Positions 8,534-17,792 are shown, counted from the first letter of the stretch. The stretch: 64,000 nucleotides of DNA from Kribbella steppae (GCF_004342025.1 NZ_SLWN01000003.1:620001-684000), one strand, 5' to 3'. A program made the numbers and translations. The notes: a model not told the origin generated them from the letters alone.

Positions 8534-10287
8534 CAGTACTTGCGCTCCATCGGCTTGTAGCGGGTCTGCACGACCGGCTTGTAGTCCAGCCGGATGTTCA
8601 CAATTTCCTTACCGTCTTCAGCAACTGAGATATCCCGGTACGCCATCGTGTGCCGCATGAAGTTGACGTCGTCGCGCTTGTCGTAGTCCTCCCGGAAGTG
8701 CCCGCCGCGGGACTCCTTGCGGGCCAGCGCGGACACCACCAGCACCTCGGCCAGGTCGATCAGGAAGCCGAGCTCGACCGCCTCGAGCAGGTCGGTGTTG
8801 AACCGCTTGCCCTTGTCCTGGACCGCGACGTTGGCGAAGCGTTCCTTCAGGTGCTCGATGTCGACCAGCGCCTGCTTCAGCGAACCCTCGGTCCGGTACA
8901 CCTGCGCGTTCAGGTCCATCGTGGCCTGCAGGTCGGCCCGGATCGCCGCGATCCGCTCCCCGCCGGTGGAGTTGCGCAGGCCCTCGACCAGGTCGACGAC
9001 GTACGTCTCCGGGGCGTCCGGCAGGTCCTCGAAGGCCGCGGTCGCCGCGTAGTCGGCCGCAGCGATCCCGGCCCGCCGGCCGAACACGTTGATGTCGAGC
9101 AGCGAGTTCGTGCCCAGCCGGTTCGCGCCGTGCACGGACACGCAGGCGACCTCGCCCGCGGCGTAGAGGCCGGGGATGACGTCGTCGTTGTTGGCCAGCG
9201 CCTCGCCCTTGATGTTGGTAGGGATGCCGCCCATGGCGTAGTGCGCGGTCGGGAACACCGGGATCTGCTCGGTGTACGGCTCCACGCCGAGATACGTCCG
9301 GGCGAACTCGGTGATGTCCGGCAGCTTCGCGTCGATGTGGGCCGGCTCCAGGTGCGTCAGGTCGAGCATCACGTAGGCGCCGTCCGGGCCGCAGCCGCGC
9401 CCTTCGCGGACCTCGTTCGCCATCGCCCGGGCGACCATGTCGCGCGGCGCCAGGTCCTTCACGGTCGGCGCGTACCGCTCCATGAAGCGCTCGTTGTCCT
9501 TGTTCCGCAGGATCCCGCCCTCGCCGCGGGCCGCCTCGGACAGCAGGACGCCGAGACCCGCCAGGCCGGTCGGGTGGAACTGGAAGAACTCCATGTCCTC
9601 CAGCGGCAGGCCCTTGCGCCAGACGATGCCCATCCCGTCACCGGTGAGCGTGTGCGCGTTGGACGTGGTCCGGAATACCTTGCCGAACCCGCCGGAGGCG
9701 AACACGACCGACTTGGCCGAGAAGATGTGCAGCTCGCCGGTGGCCAGCTCGTAGGCGACGACACCGGTGGAGCGGCCGTTCACCATCAGCAGGTCGAGCA
9801 CGTAGAACTCGTTGAAGAACTCGACGTTCTGCTTGATGCACTGCTGGTACAGCGTCTGCAGGATCATGTGGCCGGTCCGGTCGGCCGCGAAGCAGGAACG
9901 TCGGACGACGGCCTCACCGTGGTTGCGGGTGTGGCCGCCGAAGAACCGCTGATCGATCTTGCCCTCGGCGGTCCGGTTGAACGGCAGGCCCATCTTCTCC
10001 AGGTCGAGGACCGCGTCGACAGCCTCGCGGCACATCACCTCGGCCGCGTCCTGGTCGACCAGGAAGTCACCACCCTTGACCGTGTCGAAGGTGTGCCACT
10101 CCCAGTTGTCCTCCTCGACGTTCGCCAGTGCGGCGCACATGCCGCCCTGGGCCGCGCCGGTGTGCGACCGGGTCGGGTAGAGCTTGGTGAGGACAGCGGT
10201 CCGGGTCCGCTTGCTGGACTCCAGCGCGGCCCGCATCCCGGCCCCACCGGCGCCGACGATCACCACGTCGTACTGATGCCGTTGCAT
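8533..10287 (-). CDS. sdhA: Succinate dehydrogenase flavoprotein subunit
   Basis: A 584-residue flavoprotein that oxidises succinate to fumarate. It begins with the FAD motif VVIVGAGGAGMRAAL; His42 in RSHTGAAQGG is the expected site of covalent FAD attachment. The FGGHTRNHGEAVVRR stretch and the HGANRLGTNSLLDINVFGRRAG segment near residue 390 are diagnostic. The C-terminal half has the SRGGHFREDYDKRDD capping element. The start is 13 bases after the sdhD stop, with AAGGA upstream. Confidence 0.97.
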   Translation of the reverse strand: MQRHQYDVVIVGAGGAGMRAALESSKRTRTAVLTKLYPTRSHTGAAQGGMCAALANVEEDNWEWHTFDTVKGGDFLVDQDAAEVMCREAVDAVLDLEKMGLPFNRTAEGKIDQRFFGGHTRNHGEAVVRRSCFAADRTGHMILQTLYQQCIKQNVEFFNEFYVLDLLMVNGRSTGVVAYELATGELHIFSAKSVVFASGGFGKVFRTTSNAHTLTGDGMGIVWRKGLPLEDMEFFQFHPTGLAGLGVLLSEAARGEGGILRNKDNERFMERYAPTVKDLAPRDMVARAMANEVREGRGCGPDGAYVMLDLTHLEPAHIDAKLPDITEFARTYLGVEPYTEQIPVFPTAHYAMGGIPTNIKGEALANNDDVIPGLYAAGEVACVSVHGANRLGTNSLLDINVFGRRAGIAAADYAATAAFEDLPDAPETYVVDLVEGLRNSTGGERIAAIRADLQATMDLNAQVYRTEGSLKQALVDIEHLKERFANVAVQDKGKRFNTDLLEAVELGFLIDLAEVLVVSALARKESRGGHFREDYDKRDDVNFMRHTMAYRDISVAEDGKEIVNIRLDYKPVVQTRYKPMERKY

Positions 10288-10300
10288 CTGAGAACTGTCC

Positions 10301-10759
10301 TTACTTGTTGCAGACCGTCAGCGTGCTGCTGGGGTCCAGGCAGGGGTCGAAGGTGAAGATCACCAGGGTGCCGAGTACGACGATCACGAGCGACGCGGTG
10401 ATCAGCAGGGACTTCAGCCAGAACCGGGTCTGATCCTTCTCGGCGTAGTCGTTGATGATCGTGCGCAGGCCGTTGGTGCCGTGCAGCATCGCCAGCCACA
10501 GCATCAGCAGGTCCCAGACCTGCCACAGCGGGTTGGCCCACTTGCCGGCCACGAAACCGAAGTCCAGCGCGTTGATCCCGTCGCCGAGCATCAGGTTCAC
10601 GAACAGGTGGCCGAGCACCAGGACGACGAGGGCGAGCCCGGACAGCCGCATGAACAGCCAGCTGTAGAGCTCGAAGTTGGTCTGACCGGACCGGTTCCGG
10701 CCGCCGCCCTTCAGCGAGCGGGAGCGGGAGCTGGACCGGGGGACTGCGATCTCCGACAT
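10301..10759 (-). CDS. sdhD: Succinate dehydrogenase membrane anchor
   Basis: A 152-residue protein with three hydrophobic helices: LSGLALVVLVLGHLFVNLML, VWDLLMLWLAMLHGTNGLR, and ITASLVIVVLGTLVIFTF. The WLFMRLSGLAL and HGTNGLRTIINDY regions place conserved residues, including the probable haem or quinone-site histidines, in the helices. The ATG at 10759 is preceded by GGAGG with 5-base spacing and begins one base after the sdhC stop; an in-frame ATG at 10777 has no such site. An Arg/Ser-rich N-terminal tail precedes the first helix. Confidence 0.9.
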   Translation of the reverse strand: MSEIAVPRSSSRSRSLKGGGRNRSGQTNFELYSWLFMRLSGLALVVLVLGHLFVNLMLGDGINALDFGFVAGKWANPLWQVWDLLMLWLAMLHGTNGLRTIINDYAEKDQTRFWLKSLLITASLVIVVLGTLVIFTFDPCLDPSSTLTVCNK

Positions 10760-10760
10760 C

Positions 10761-11138
10761 TCAGCCTCCGAAGACATGTGAGAGGTGCCGGATCACGAAC
10801 GGCACGAACAACACGATCCAGACGACGCCGACGCCGATCATCAGCTGCCGCTGGTAGCGCGGGCCGCGGGCCCAGAAGTCCACCAGGATCAGCCGGATGC
10901 CGTTGAACGCGTGGAACAGGATCGCCCCGACCAGGCCGACCTCGAGCAGGCCGACGATCGGGTTCTTGTAGGTGCCGATGACCTCGTTGTAGGCCTCCGG
11001 AGACACCCGGACCAGCGCGGTGTCCAGCACGTGCACCAGGAGGAAGAAGAAGATCCCCACCCCGGTGATCCGGTGCGCGACCCACGACCACATGCCCTCC
11101 CGGCCGCGGTACAGCGTGCCGGCTGGTTTGCTGGGCAA
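10761..11138 (-). CDS. sdhC: Succinate dehydrogenase cytochrome b subunit, TTG start
   Basis: First gene of sdhCDAB. The protein of 125 residues has the family opening PAGTLYRGREGMWSWVAHRITG and the haem-site segment FFFLLVHVLDTALVRVSPEAY, with three membrane helices. The in-frame ATG inside MWSW would delete the conserved PAGTLYRGREG segment. A TTG at 11138 lies 6 bases after a perfect GGAGG and gives exactly the family N-terminus, so I take it as the start. An upstream ATG at 11336 would add 66 low-quality residues. Complex II feeds electrons to menaquinone in actinobacteria. Confidence 0.9.
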   Translation of the reverse strand: MPSKPAGTLYRGREGMWSWVAHRITGVGIFFFLLVHVLDTALVRVSPEAYNEVIGTYKNPIVGLLEVGLVGAILFHAFNGIRLILVDFWARGPRYQRQLMIGVGVVWIVLFVPFVIRHLSHVFGG

Positions 11139-11429
11139 ACCGATCCTCCGATCGGACTCACAGACCGAGAGCCGGTGCACGCGGCACGCCCGAAGCTGGC
11201 ACAGCGCTGACTCGGCCCGCTCGGTTTCCCAGGGGGCGGCCGCGATCGGCTCGGCCCGGCGAAAACCAGGCCGCTTCGATGCTAGTCCTGCCGGTCGGCC
11301 CATTTTGTCCTGACAGGTGTGACATCGCTCTCCCAAGTGGCCCGTCGGGCACAGTGCGCAATGGCCCTCGACGGGTGCGTCGCGAGCCTGTTGACTTCAA
11401 CCGAGCTTGACGTTCGAGACTGCCGCATC

Positions 11430-11451
11430 GACCCGGGATGTCGCCCGGGTC
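11430..11451 (+). promoter_or_regulatory. Hairpin in the leader of the MBL-fold gene
   Basis: GACCCGGG and CCCGGGTC form a perfect 8-base-pair stem around the loop ATGTCG, ending 19 bases before the GTG start and just before its GGGGAG ribosome site. The rest of the 332-base gap between sdhC and this gene (11139-11470) shows no open reading frame of merit; it must hold the sdh promoter and the hydrolase promoter, but I see no convincing -35/-10 pairs. TTGACT occurs at 11391. Confidence 0.45.
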
Positions 11452-11470
11452 ACACTGAGGGGAGAACACG

Positions 11471-12286
11471 GTGAGTTTCTGGATCTGTGCGACCTGTGCG
11501 GTCGAGCACTCCGAGCAGGTCGAGGTGTGCGCGATCTGCGCCGACGAACGCCAGTGGGTGCCCGCCGACGGTCAGCACTGGACCACACTCGACGAGTTGG
11601 CCGCGGCCGGGACCGAGGTGGTGATCGAGGAGGTCGAGCCGGACCTGTACGGCGTCACGTCGAAACCGCCGGCCGGGATCGGCCAGCAGTCGATGCTGGT
11701 CCGGACCTCCGACGGCAACCTGCTCTGGGACCCGATCGGGTTCGTCGACGACGCCGCCGTACGGCGGGTGCGCGAACTCGGCGGCGTGGTCGGGATCATC
11801 GCCAGCCATCCGCACATGTACGGCGTCCAGGTCGAGTGGAGTCACCGGCTCGGCGACGTACCGGTGTACGTGTCCGAGGCGGATGCCGAGTGGGTCGCCC
11901 GGCGGGACCCGGTGATCGAGACCTGGTCGGGCAAACTCACCCCGCTGCCGGGAATCACCGTGATCCAGCCCGGCGGCCATTTCCCTGGCAGCGCGATCAT
12001 CCACTGGGCCGATGGTGCCGACGGCAAGGGTGTGATCCTGTCCGGCGACACCGTCTTCGCCAACCCGGACCGCACCTCGGTCAGCTTCATGCGCAGCTAC
12101 CCGAACCGCATCCCGCTGTCCGGCGCCGTGGTCGACCGGGTCGCCCGTTCCCTCGACGTCTTCGACTACGACCGCCTCTACAACAACTTCGGCTCGGTGA
12201 TCCCGGTCGACGCCAAAGCCATCGTCCGCCGCTCCGCCGACCGCCACGCCGCCTGGGTCCGGGGCGACTACGACCACCTGACCTGA
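11471..12286 (+). CDS. MBL-fold metallo-hydrolase with N-terminal zinc ribbon
   Basis: A 271-residue protein. The first 25 residues form a rubredoxin-like ribbon with two CxxC pairs (CATC at 6-9, CAIC at 20-23). The metallo-beta-lactamase fold follows: strand VRTSDGNLLWDPIGF, then SHPHMYG in place of the usual HxHxDH, GGHFPGS and ILSGDTVF. The altered first metal motif is shared by a subgroup without known function, so only some metal ligands are conserved. The GTG at 11471 has GGGGAG six bases upstream. It is unlinked to its neighbours; substrate unknown. Confidence 0.8.
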   Translation: MSFWICATCAVEHSEQVEVCAICADERQWVPADGQHWTTLDELAAAGTEVVIEEVEPDLYGVTSKPPAGIGQQSMLVRTSDGNLLWDPIGFVDDAAVRRVRELGGVVGIIASHPHMYGVQVEWSHRLGDVPVYVSEADAEWVARRDPVIETWSGKLTPLPGITVIQPGGHFPGSAIIHWADGADGKGVILSGDTVFANPDRTSVSFMRSYPNRIPLSGAVVDRVARSLDVFDYDRLYNNFGSVIPVDAKAIVRRSADRHAAWVRGDYDHLT

Positions 12287-12289
12287 GCG

Positions 12290-12389
12290 GGTCCGAAGGA
12301 CAGGACGTATACGTCCACGGTGCCGACGGATACGCTCCGCCCGGTGCCCGGCTGCGCCGAACCCGGCAACACCTCCTGTCCTTCGGACC
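12290..12389. terminator. Long inverted repeat between convergent genes
   Basis: GGTCCGAAGGACAGGA at 12290-12305 is repeated as its exact reverse complement at 12374-12389, flanking a 68-base loop. A second perfect palindrome, GGACGTATACGTCC, sits at 12303-12316 and shares bases with the left arm. The element lies exactly between the stop codons of two convergent genes, so a bidirectional terminator is the simplest reading; the loop is unusually long for that. Confidence 0.55.
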
Positions 12390-12401
12390 TCGGCTTCACA
12401 G

Positions 12402-15400
12402 TCAGGTGCGGCCGACGGCGAGGCCGTCGATCTGGACGAGTTTGCCGGTCGAGGCGGAGACGAACTTCAGCGTGCCGCTGAAGAGCGTGCTCTGGACCGG
12501 GAGGCCGAGCAAGACCTGCTTGTGCGTTGTGGGGTAGGCCAGGTTCACCGTGGTCAGGTGCGTGTTCCCGGCGTACACCGCGACCGACCCGCAGGTCGGG
12601 CAGCGGGTGGCGACCAGGAAGAACCGCTTTCCCTGGACGGTACGGGTCAGCGACTTGCCGTACGCCGTGGTCTGCGTGGTGGTGCCGTAGTAGAACGTCG
12701 ATCCGGTCGCCCGGGTCCAGCCGGTCGAGGCCAACGTCAACGACCGGTCGTCGAGCGGCCGCGAGAAGCACCGCTCCGCACTCCACTGCCCGACGTTCCC
12801 CAGCTTGTCCTTCGCCCGCACCGAAACGCAGTACTCGTACCCGGCCGCGACCGCAAGGTTCATCGACGTCGCGGTCGTATTCGTCCACGGCTGCACATAG
12901 GCGCCGTACGGCCCGGCGGAGGTGGCCCGGCGGTACTGCACGTCGTACGACGCAACTCCGTTGGCATCCGTGGCCGACACCGTCAAGGTCGCCGTCGCGG
13001 CCACCGAAGACTGGTACGCCGGCGCCACCATCCGCGCCACCGGCCCATCCGCGTCGACGGTGATGTTCCGGTACGCGGTAGCACCCGTTCCATCCGGTGC
13101 GGACGCGCGGACGATGACCTGGTAGTTCCCGGACCGCAGTTCGGTCCCCGTGAACGGCGAGGTGCACGTCTCGGCCGGCTCGAACGATCCCTTCACCTCG
13201 CAAGAGAACCCGGTGCCTGCCGGGAAGGCAGAACCGTCGAACGGAATGGAGATGTTCGGTCCCATCACCGCCGGTGTCGGCTTGATCGTCACCCCGGGCC
13301 GCTGCCAGGCGACGTCGGCTCGATTGTTCGTCGCCCTGGCCAGCTCGTAGTGCACGTACAGGTCGCCGCTGAGATTGATGCCGAGCTGGTAGAGGCGGCC
13401 GCCGGCTGTCAGCGCCAGGATCCAGGTGCCGGACGGATCCCAGGTGATCGCCCGGACCTCCGAGTCGAGCGACGGACTGACTCGCTCCGTCGTCCCGGCC
13501 AGTCGTACCGTCGAGCCGTTGCCGAATGCGACGGACTGGCCGTTGGCCGAGGCTCGAACCGGCCGTCCGTCGGCCACCTCGGTCTGGCCCGGCAGCGTGG
13601 TGGTCCGGGTGCCGCCGGCGGTTGCCTCGATCGTCGCGAGCCGGCTCGGCGTGAGGCGGTGGTCCGAAACCACCAAGGTGCGGGCGTCCGGCATCCAGCT
13701 CGGGCTGGACACCTGGCAGGCGACCTTCGTCGGCGTACCACCGGTGGCCGCGATCACATACACGCACGGGGTGGCGTTCTCGGGCGCCTGGAATGCGATG
13801 CGGGTGCCGTCAGGCGACCAGGACAGGTGGGTGATCGGCGCCGCGGAGCTCCACAGCTTCACCGGTACGCCGATCTCGCCCGGGACAACGGTCTGCGTCC
13901 ACAGGGCTCGCTCGGTGGTATTCGTCACGTAGGTGAGCGATCGCCCGTCCGGAGAGCTGGTGAGGGACTCCTTCGGTGTGACCGAGTTCGGATCGGCCGG
14001 GAACGGGACGACGTTCCCGAACTGGTCCGCGGCGGCCAGGTCCCGGCTGTCCGGCTCGCCTTGTGTGACCACGACCTGCTCGGTTGCCCGCGGGACGGTC
14101 AGGCGCGCGCTTTCCGGTCCCTCGCCGACCTCGTTGACAACCGAGACGGCGTACTCGATGCCGGGCTTCGTGTTGGGCTCGGCGACGGCGAAGTCACCCG
14201 GCGTCGTCTTCTCGGGGAACCATTCGACGGTCTCGGTGCCGTTCAGATAGCGGTGCAGGTTGTAGCCGAGGACCGCCGTACCACCCGCGGTCTGCAACGA
14301 CCGCCAGCCGACCGTGTGACCGTTGTACGTCGGCCGCACGGTCACGTACTGCGCTTGCGCGACATCGATTCCGTAGCCACTGAGTGTCACGCTGTGCTGG
14401 CCCAAGGAGCTGGAGTCGAAGACGGTCAGCTTGGTCGAGTCCGGGCCGCTCACCTGAGGCATGTACCGCACAGTCGCTGTACACGTCGCCCCGGGCGGCA
14501 ACGACTGCGGACAGTCCTCTGGGGCATCCGGGTCCAACCGCCAGTCGATCCCAGCGTTGGAGACCGAGAAACCGGAGATCTCGACAGGATCGATACCCGT
14601 GTTCTTGACGGTGAACGCGGCCCTCGCGGCCTCGCCGTACCTGACCTTGCCGAAGTCGTGCCGCTCCGGCGTGAAGGACACCGCCTGGTACCCGAGCGCG
14701 CTGTGGTAGCGGATCTCGTACCACGCGACCGCGGCGCCGTCGCAGGTTCCGGCGGCCAGCGAGGCGGCGAAGGTCTCGAGTTGCAGATCTGGTGTGTACG
14801 TGACAGCCGAGACGCGGAGTGTGGCGGCCGAGGTGCAGCTGCGCTCGCCTTGGGTGAGCGTCACCGCCGTCTGGGACGGCAAGTTGTAGTACCCGGGACC
14901 GGCGACGAAGGCCGGCAGCGTCAGCTTCAGCGAACCGGCTGTCAACGTCCGGGATCCGTCGGTGGGCGCGGAGGCTGTGACCGGGCTCCCGATCTCGTTC
15001 TTCAGCCAGGTGGTGGCTCCGCCGCCGTTGGCGTCGAGAGCCAGTACGTCGATGTCGCCGACTGCCGGTGCCTCGGCGACGCGGGTGGCTTTGACCTCGG
15101 GGCTGGTGGCCGGGTCGGTGTCGGAGGTGGCGACGACGCGGTAGTCGGCCGTGGCGCCGGCGGCGAGGGACTCGTCGAGCCAGGTTGTGGTCGAGTCGGT
15201 GAGCGGGCCGCTGATGTCTTGCCAGTCGGCGGTGCCCTGCTTGCGTTCTACGCGGTAGCCGGAGGCGTCCACGTCGTTCCAGGTGACACCAATACCTTGG
15301 CGGGTCGGGAAGACCTGGGCGGTGGGTGCGGTGACGGTCTCGTCGCCGAAGGCGGAGTGGGCGATGAAGGGGATCGTGATGGCCGCGAGAGCGGCGGCCA

Positions 15401-15455
15401 GGGCAGAACGGAAGAGGGCAGGACGGGACAGGGCACGCATGCGGGCGCGGCGCAT
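12402..15455 (-). CDS. Large secreted beta-rich protein (FnIII-like, ASH-like, TolB-like propeller)
   Basis: A 1017-residue exported protein. Residues 1-40 are a signal peptide (SRPALFRSALAAALAAITIPFIAHSAFG). A fibronectin III-like unit follows (GIGVTWNDVDASGYRVERK). Around residue 265 comes a choice-of-anchor/ASH-type domain (FTPERHDFGKVRYGEAARAAF). Residues ~490-720 carry WD40/TolB-like blades (LTSSPDGRSLTYV, LSWSPDGTRIAFQ). The rest holds Ig-like repeats and a C-terminal beta domain with CPTC. The ATG at 15455 has GGAG five bases upstream, better than a TTG just before it. No catalytic motif was found; surface adhesion or polymer binding is possible. It is transcribed alone. Confidence 0.8.
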   Translation of the reverse strand: MRRARMRALSRPALFRSALAAALAAITIPFIAHSAFGDETVTAPTAQVFPTRQGIGVTWNDVDASGYRVERKQGTADWQDISGPLTDSTTTWLDESLAAGATADYRVVATSDTDPATSPEVKATRVAEAPAVGDIDVLALDANGGGATTWLKNEIGSPVTASAPTDGSRTLTAGSLKLTLPAFVAGPGYYNLPSQTAVTLTQGERSCTSAATLRVSAVTYTPDLQLETFAASLAAGTCDGAAVAWYEIRYHSALGYQAVSFTPERHDFGKVRYGEAARAAFTVKNTGIDPVEISGFSVSNAGIDWRLDPDAPEDCPQSLPPGATCTATVRYMPQVSGPDSTKLTVFDSSSLGQHSVTLSGYGIDVAQAQYVTVRPTYNGHTVGWRSLQTAGGTAVLGYNLHRYLNGTETVEWFPEKTTPGDFAVAEPNTKPGIEYAVSVVNEVGEGPESARLTVPRATEQVVVTQGEPDSRDLAAADQFGNVVPFPADPNSVTPKESLTSSPDGRSLTYVTNTTERALWTQTVVPGEIGVPVKLWSSAAPITHLSWSPDGTRIAFQAPENATPCVYVIAATGGTPTKVACQVSSPSWMPDARTLVVSDHRLTPSRLATIEATAGGTRTTTLPGQTEVADGRPVRASANGQSVAFGNGSTVRLAGTTERVSPSLDSEVRAITWDPSGTWILALTAGGRLYQLGINLSGDLYVHYELARATNNRADVAWQRPGVTIKPTPAVMGPNISIPFDGSAFPAGTGFSCEVKGSFEPAETCTSPFTGTELRSGNYQVIVRASAPDGTGATAYRNITVDADGPVARMVAPAYQSSVAATATLTVSATDANGVASYDVQYRRATSAGPYGAYVQPWTNTTATSMNLAVAAGYEYCVSVRAKDKLGNVGQWSAERCFSRPLDDRSLTLASTGWTRATGSTFYYGTTTQTTAYGKSLTRTVQGKRFFLVATRCPTCGSVAVYAGNTHLTTVNLAYPTTHKQVLLGLPVQSTLFSGTLKFVSASTGKLVQIDGLAVGRT

Positions 15456-15564
15456 CAAATCTCCAGGCAGGGGGATTCCGGCGCGCCCCGAGACACACCG
15501 ACGAGAAAGGCAAGAAATATCGCGATTGCGGTCTTCACCGCAACCCAGTTGCAGCTTTGTGCAA

Positions 15565-16671
15565 TCAGGCGGCCAGGCGGGCTTGGGTGAGGCGGGTGTG
15601 GAGGTTCAGCATGCGCTGCACGCAGGTGTTCCAGTCGTAGAGCTCGGCTCGTTGGCGGGCGGCGGGTCTGCGGCCAGGCAACTGCGCCAGCTCTAGGACG
15701 GCGTCGGCGAGGGCGGTGGGGGTGGCGGGGGCCCAGCGGCCGCAGGTTTCGTCGACTAGTTCGCGGGCGCCGCCGGTGTCTGCGGTGATGACCGGGGTGC
15801 CGGCGGCTAGGGCTTCCAGGACGGCTAGGCCGAAGGTTTCGCCGGGGCAGACGGACAGGGCGATGTCGGCTTCGGCGAGGTGACGGGCGAGGGTACGGCG
15901 GCCGTCGACGTAGCCGTGGAACGTCACCGGGGCCGAGCCCGCGATCGCGATCAGCTCGTCGAGATGCGGGCCGGATCCATACACGTCCATCCGCATCCGC
16001 ACGCCCCGGCGATGGAGCTCGGCGGCGGTGGCGACGGCTAGGTGCGGGCTCTTCTCGCGGGACAGGCGTCCGGCGTGGACGAGCTTGAGTACGCCGTCGT
16101 CCACCGGCTCCGCGAGCGACGGGTGGAAGGTGTCCAGGTCGACGCCGAGCGGGATCCGGACCAGTGGTGTGGTCACCTCGTCGAACTCGGCTGCCGCATA
16201 ACGGGACGTCACCACGACAGCGTCGTACGTCCGGCTGAGGAGCTTGTAGAGGGCGCCCACTCCGGCCGCGACACCCAACTGGCGGCCGGTGCGGAGGGAC
16301 AGCATCGCATCCAGGCGTTCGTGGCTGAAGAGGATCGAGCCGATAACACTACGACGTGCCCAGCGGGCCACCGGCAGCAATGTCGACTTGTCCGAGATCT
16401 CCACCGTGGTCGGACGGAACCGCTCGAGCGTGTCGATGACCTTCCACGGATCGGTGATCAGGCGGTAGCCGCCACCGACCTTCGGTGCCTTCATCCGGAT
16501 CACGGTGCCGGCCGCGGTCTCGATCACGGTGTCGCGTTCGCCGGGAGTGATCACGATCCGTTCCGCGCCGGCGTCTGCGTACCCCTGACCGAGGTGCTCG
16601 ATCGCGGTCCGCATCCCTCCGGACGTCGGCCCGACGAAGTTGGCCAACTGGGCGATCCGCAGCCCTGTCAT
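15565..16671 (-). CDS. GT4 glycosyltransferase, PimC-like
   Basis: A 368-residue GT-B glycosyltransferase. The N-terminal IAQLANFVGPTSGGMRTAIEHLGQGY resembles mycobacterial PimC; the C-terminal half has LVHAGRLSREKSPHLAV and the donor-site stretch CPGETFGLAVLEALAAGTPV, with the EX7E motif typical of GT4. It overlaps the upstream glycosyltransferase by four bases (ATGA). The pair probably mannosylates a lipid or polyprenol-linked glycan from GDP-mannose, but donor and acceptor are inferred from family likeness only. Confidence 0.8.
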   Translation of the reverse strand: MTGLRIAQLANFVGPTSGGMRTAIEHLGQGYADAGAERIVITPGERDTVIETAAGTVIRMKAPKVGGGYRLITDPWKVIDTLERFRPTTVEISDKSTLLPVARWARRSVIGSILFSHERLDAMLSLRTGRQLGVAAGVGALYKLLSRTYDAVVVTSRYAAAEFDEVTTPLVRIPLGVDLDTFHPSLAEPVDDGVLKLVHAGRLSREKSPHLAVATAAELHRRGVRMRMDVYGSGPHLDELIAIAGSAPVTFHGYVDGRRTLARHLAEADIALSVCPGETFGLAVLEALAAGTPVITADTGGARELVDETCGRWAPATPTALADAVLELAQLPGRRPAARQRAELYDWNTCVQRMLNLHTRLTQARLAA

Positions 16672-17792
16672 GCGACCCGCCGGACGGCTGCGGCCTCGTG
16701 CAGGACCTCGGCGTAGTGGCGGTCGACCAGGTCGTCGACCACCGCCGACCAGGTGCGGCTCTGCACCCGTTGGAGACCGTTCGTTGCCATCCGGCTCCGG
16801 GCGGCGGGGTGGTCGAGCAGGGTCTTGACCGCGTTCCGTAACGAGCCCGGCTGACCTGGTTCGAACAGCAGTCCGTTGTCGCCCGGACGGATCAAGTCGA
16901 GCGGACCGCCCGCGGCCGGGCCGACGGTGGCGACCCCGGAAGCCTGTGCTTCCTGGATGGTCTGGCAGAACGTCTCGTGCTCGCCGGTGTGCACGAACAC
17001 GTCCAGTCCGGCGAAGATCGACGCCAGGTCGGCGCCGCGGCGCATTCCCAGGAAAGTTGCGTTAGGCAAGGAGCTCTCCAGGGCGGCGCGGTCCGGGCCG
17101 TCGCCGACGATGACGACGCGGCAGTCGAGGTCGGTCAGTTCGGCCAGCCGGCGGACCTTCTTCTCCGCGGCCAACCGGCCGACGTACCCGACGATCGGCT
17201 TGCCGTCCGGCGAGATCTCCCGGCGCCAGTCCTCGTCGCGGTGCCGGGGATCGAAGAGGTCCAGGTTCACGCCGCGACCCCACAGATGGACCCGCGGTAC
17301 GCCGCCCTGCACCAACTGCTGGACGGACGCGGTGGACGGTGCGAGGGTGCGGTCGGCGCGTGAGTGCACCCGTCGTACCCAGCGCCAGACACCGCGATCG
17401 GCGGCCGCGAACCAGGGGTACTGGCGGGCGAACCCGGCGATGTCGGTCTGGAAGATGGCGACCGTCGGCAGGCCGAGCTTGCGCGCGCTGCGCAGACCGT
17501 AGGCGCCGATGATGAAGGGCGACGCAAGGTGCACGAGGTCCGGCCTGAACTCGGCCATCGCCCGCTCGATCGAGGGGTCGGGCAGGCCGACCGGAAACTC
17601 CTTGTATCCCGGGATCCCGAAGCTGCGCGCCCGCAGTACGGGGACGTCGCGGTAGGTGTCGGGACCGGGGCCGGCAGCGATGATCAGCAGCTCGTGCCTA
17701 CGGGCGAGCAGCCGGTCGGCGACATGGCGAACCGTGTTCGCCACGCCATTGATCTGCGGCAGGAAGGACTCAGCGACCATCACGATGCGCAC
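16668..17792 (-). CDS. GT4 mannosyltransferase, MgtA-like
   Basis: A 374-residue GT-B enzyme. VRIVMVAESFLPQINGVANTV and FRPDLVHLASPFIIGAYGLR followed by AIFQTDIAGFARQYPWF match the MgtA group of GDP-mannose-dependent alpha-mannosyltransferases. The donor site has VGYVGRLAAEKKV and HTGEHETFCQTIQEAQASGV. The GTG at 17792 was chosen because the family starts with this strand; ribosome-site support is weak (GGGGA about ten bases away). The frame runs open for another 1.7 kb upstream, antisense to the mutase gene, and that part is not coding. First gene of a two-gene operon. Confidence 0.82.
   Translation of the reverse strand: MRIVMVAESFLPQINGVANTVRHVADRLLARRHELLIIAAGPGPDTYRDVPVLRARSFGIPGYKEFPVGLPDPSIERAMAEFRPDLVHLASPFIIGAYGLRSARKLGLPTVAIFQTDIAGFARQYPWFAAADRGVWRWVRRVHSRADRTLAPSTASVQQLVQGGVPRVHLWGRGVNLDLFDPRHRDEDWRREISPDGKPIVGYVGRLAAEKKVRRLAELTDLDCRVVIVGDGPDRAALESSLPNATFLGMRRGADLASIFAGLDVFVHTGEHETFCQTIQEAQASGVATVGPAAGGPLDLIRPGDNGLLFEPGQPGSLRNAVKTLLDHPAARSRMATNGLQRVQSRTWSAVVDDLVDRHYAEVLHEAAAVRRVA

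Noticed and set aside
8650..10356. Long frame opposite sdhA
   Set aside because: Shadow of sdhA with no recognisable domain.
11391..11419. Promoter from TTGACT before the MBL-fold gene
   Set aside because: No acceptable -10 hexamer lies at 16-19 bases.
12522..15590. Open frame of about 1020 codons on the plus strand
   Set aside because: Antisense to the secreted protein; Arg/Gly-rich with no signal, domain or ribosome site. Long shadow frames are common in GC-rich DNA.
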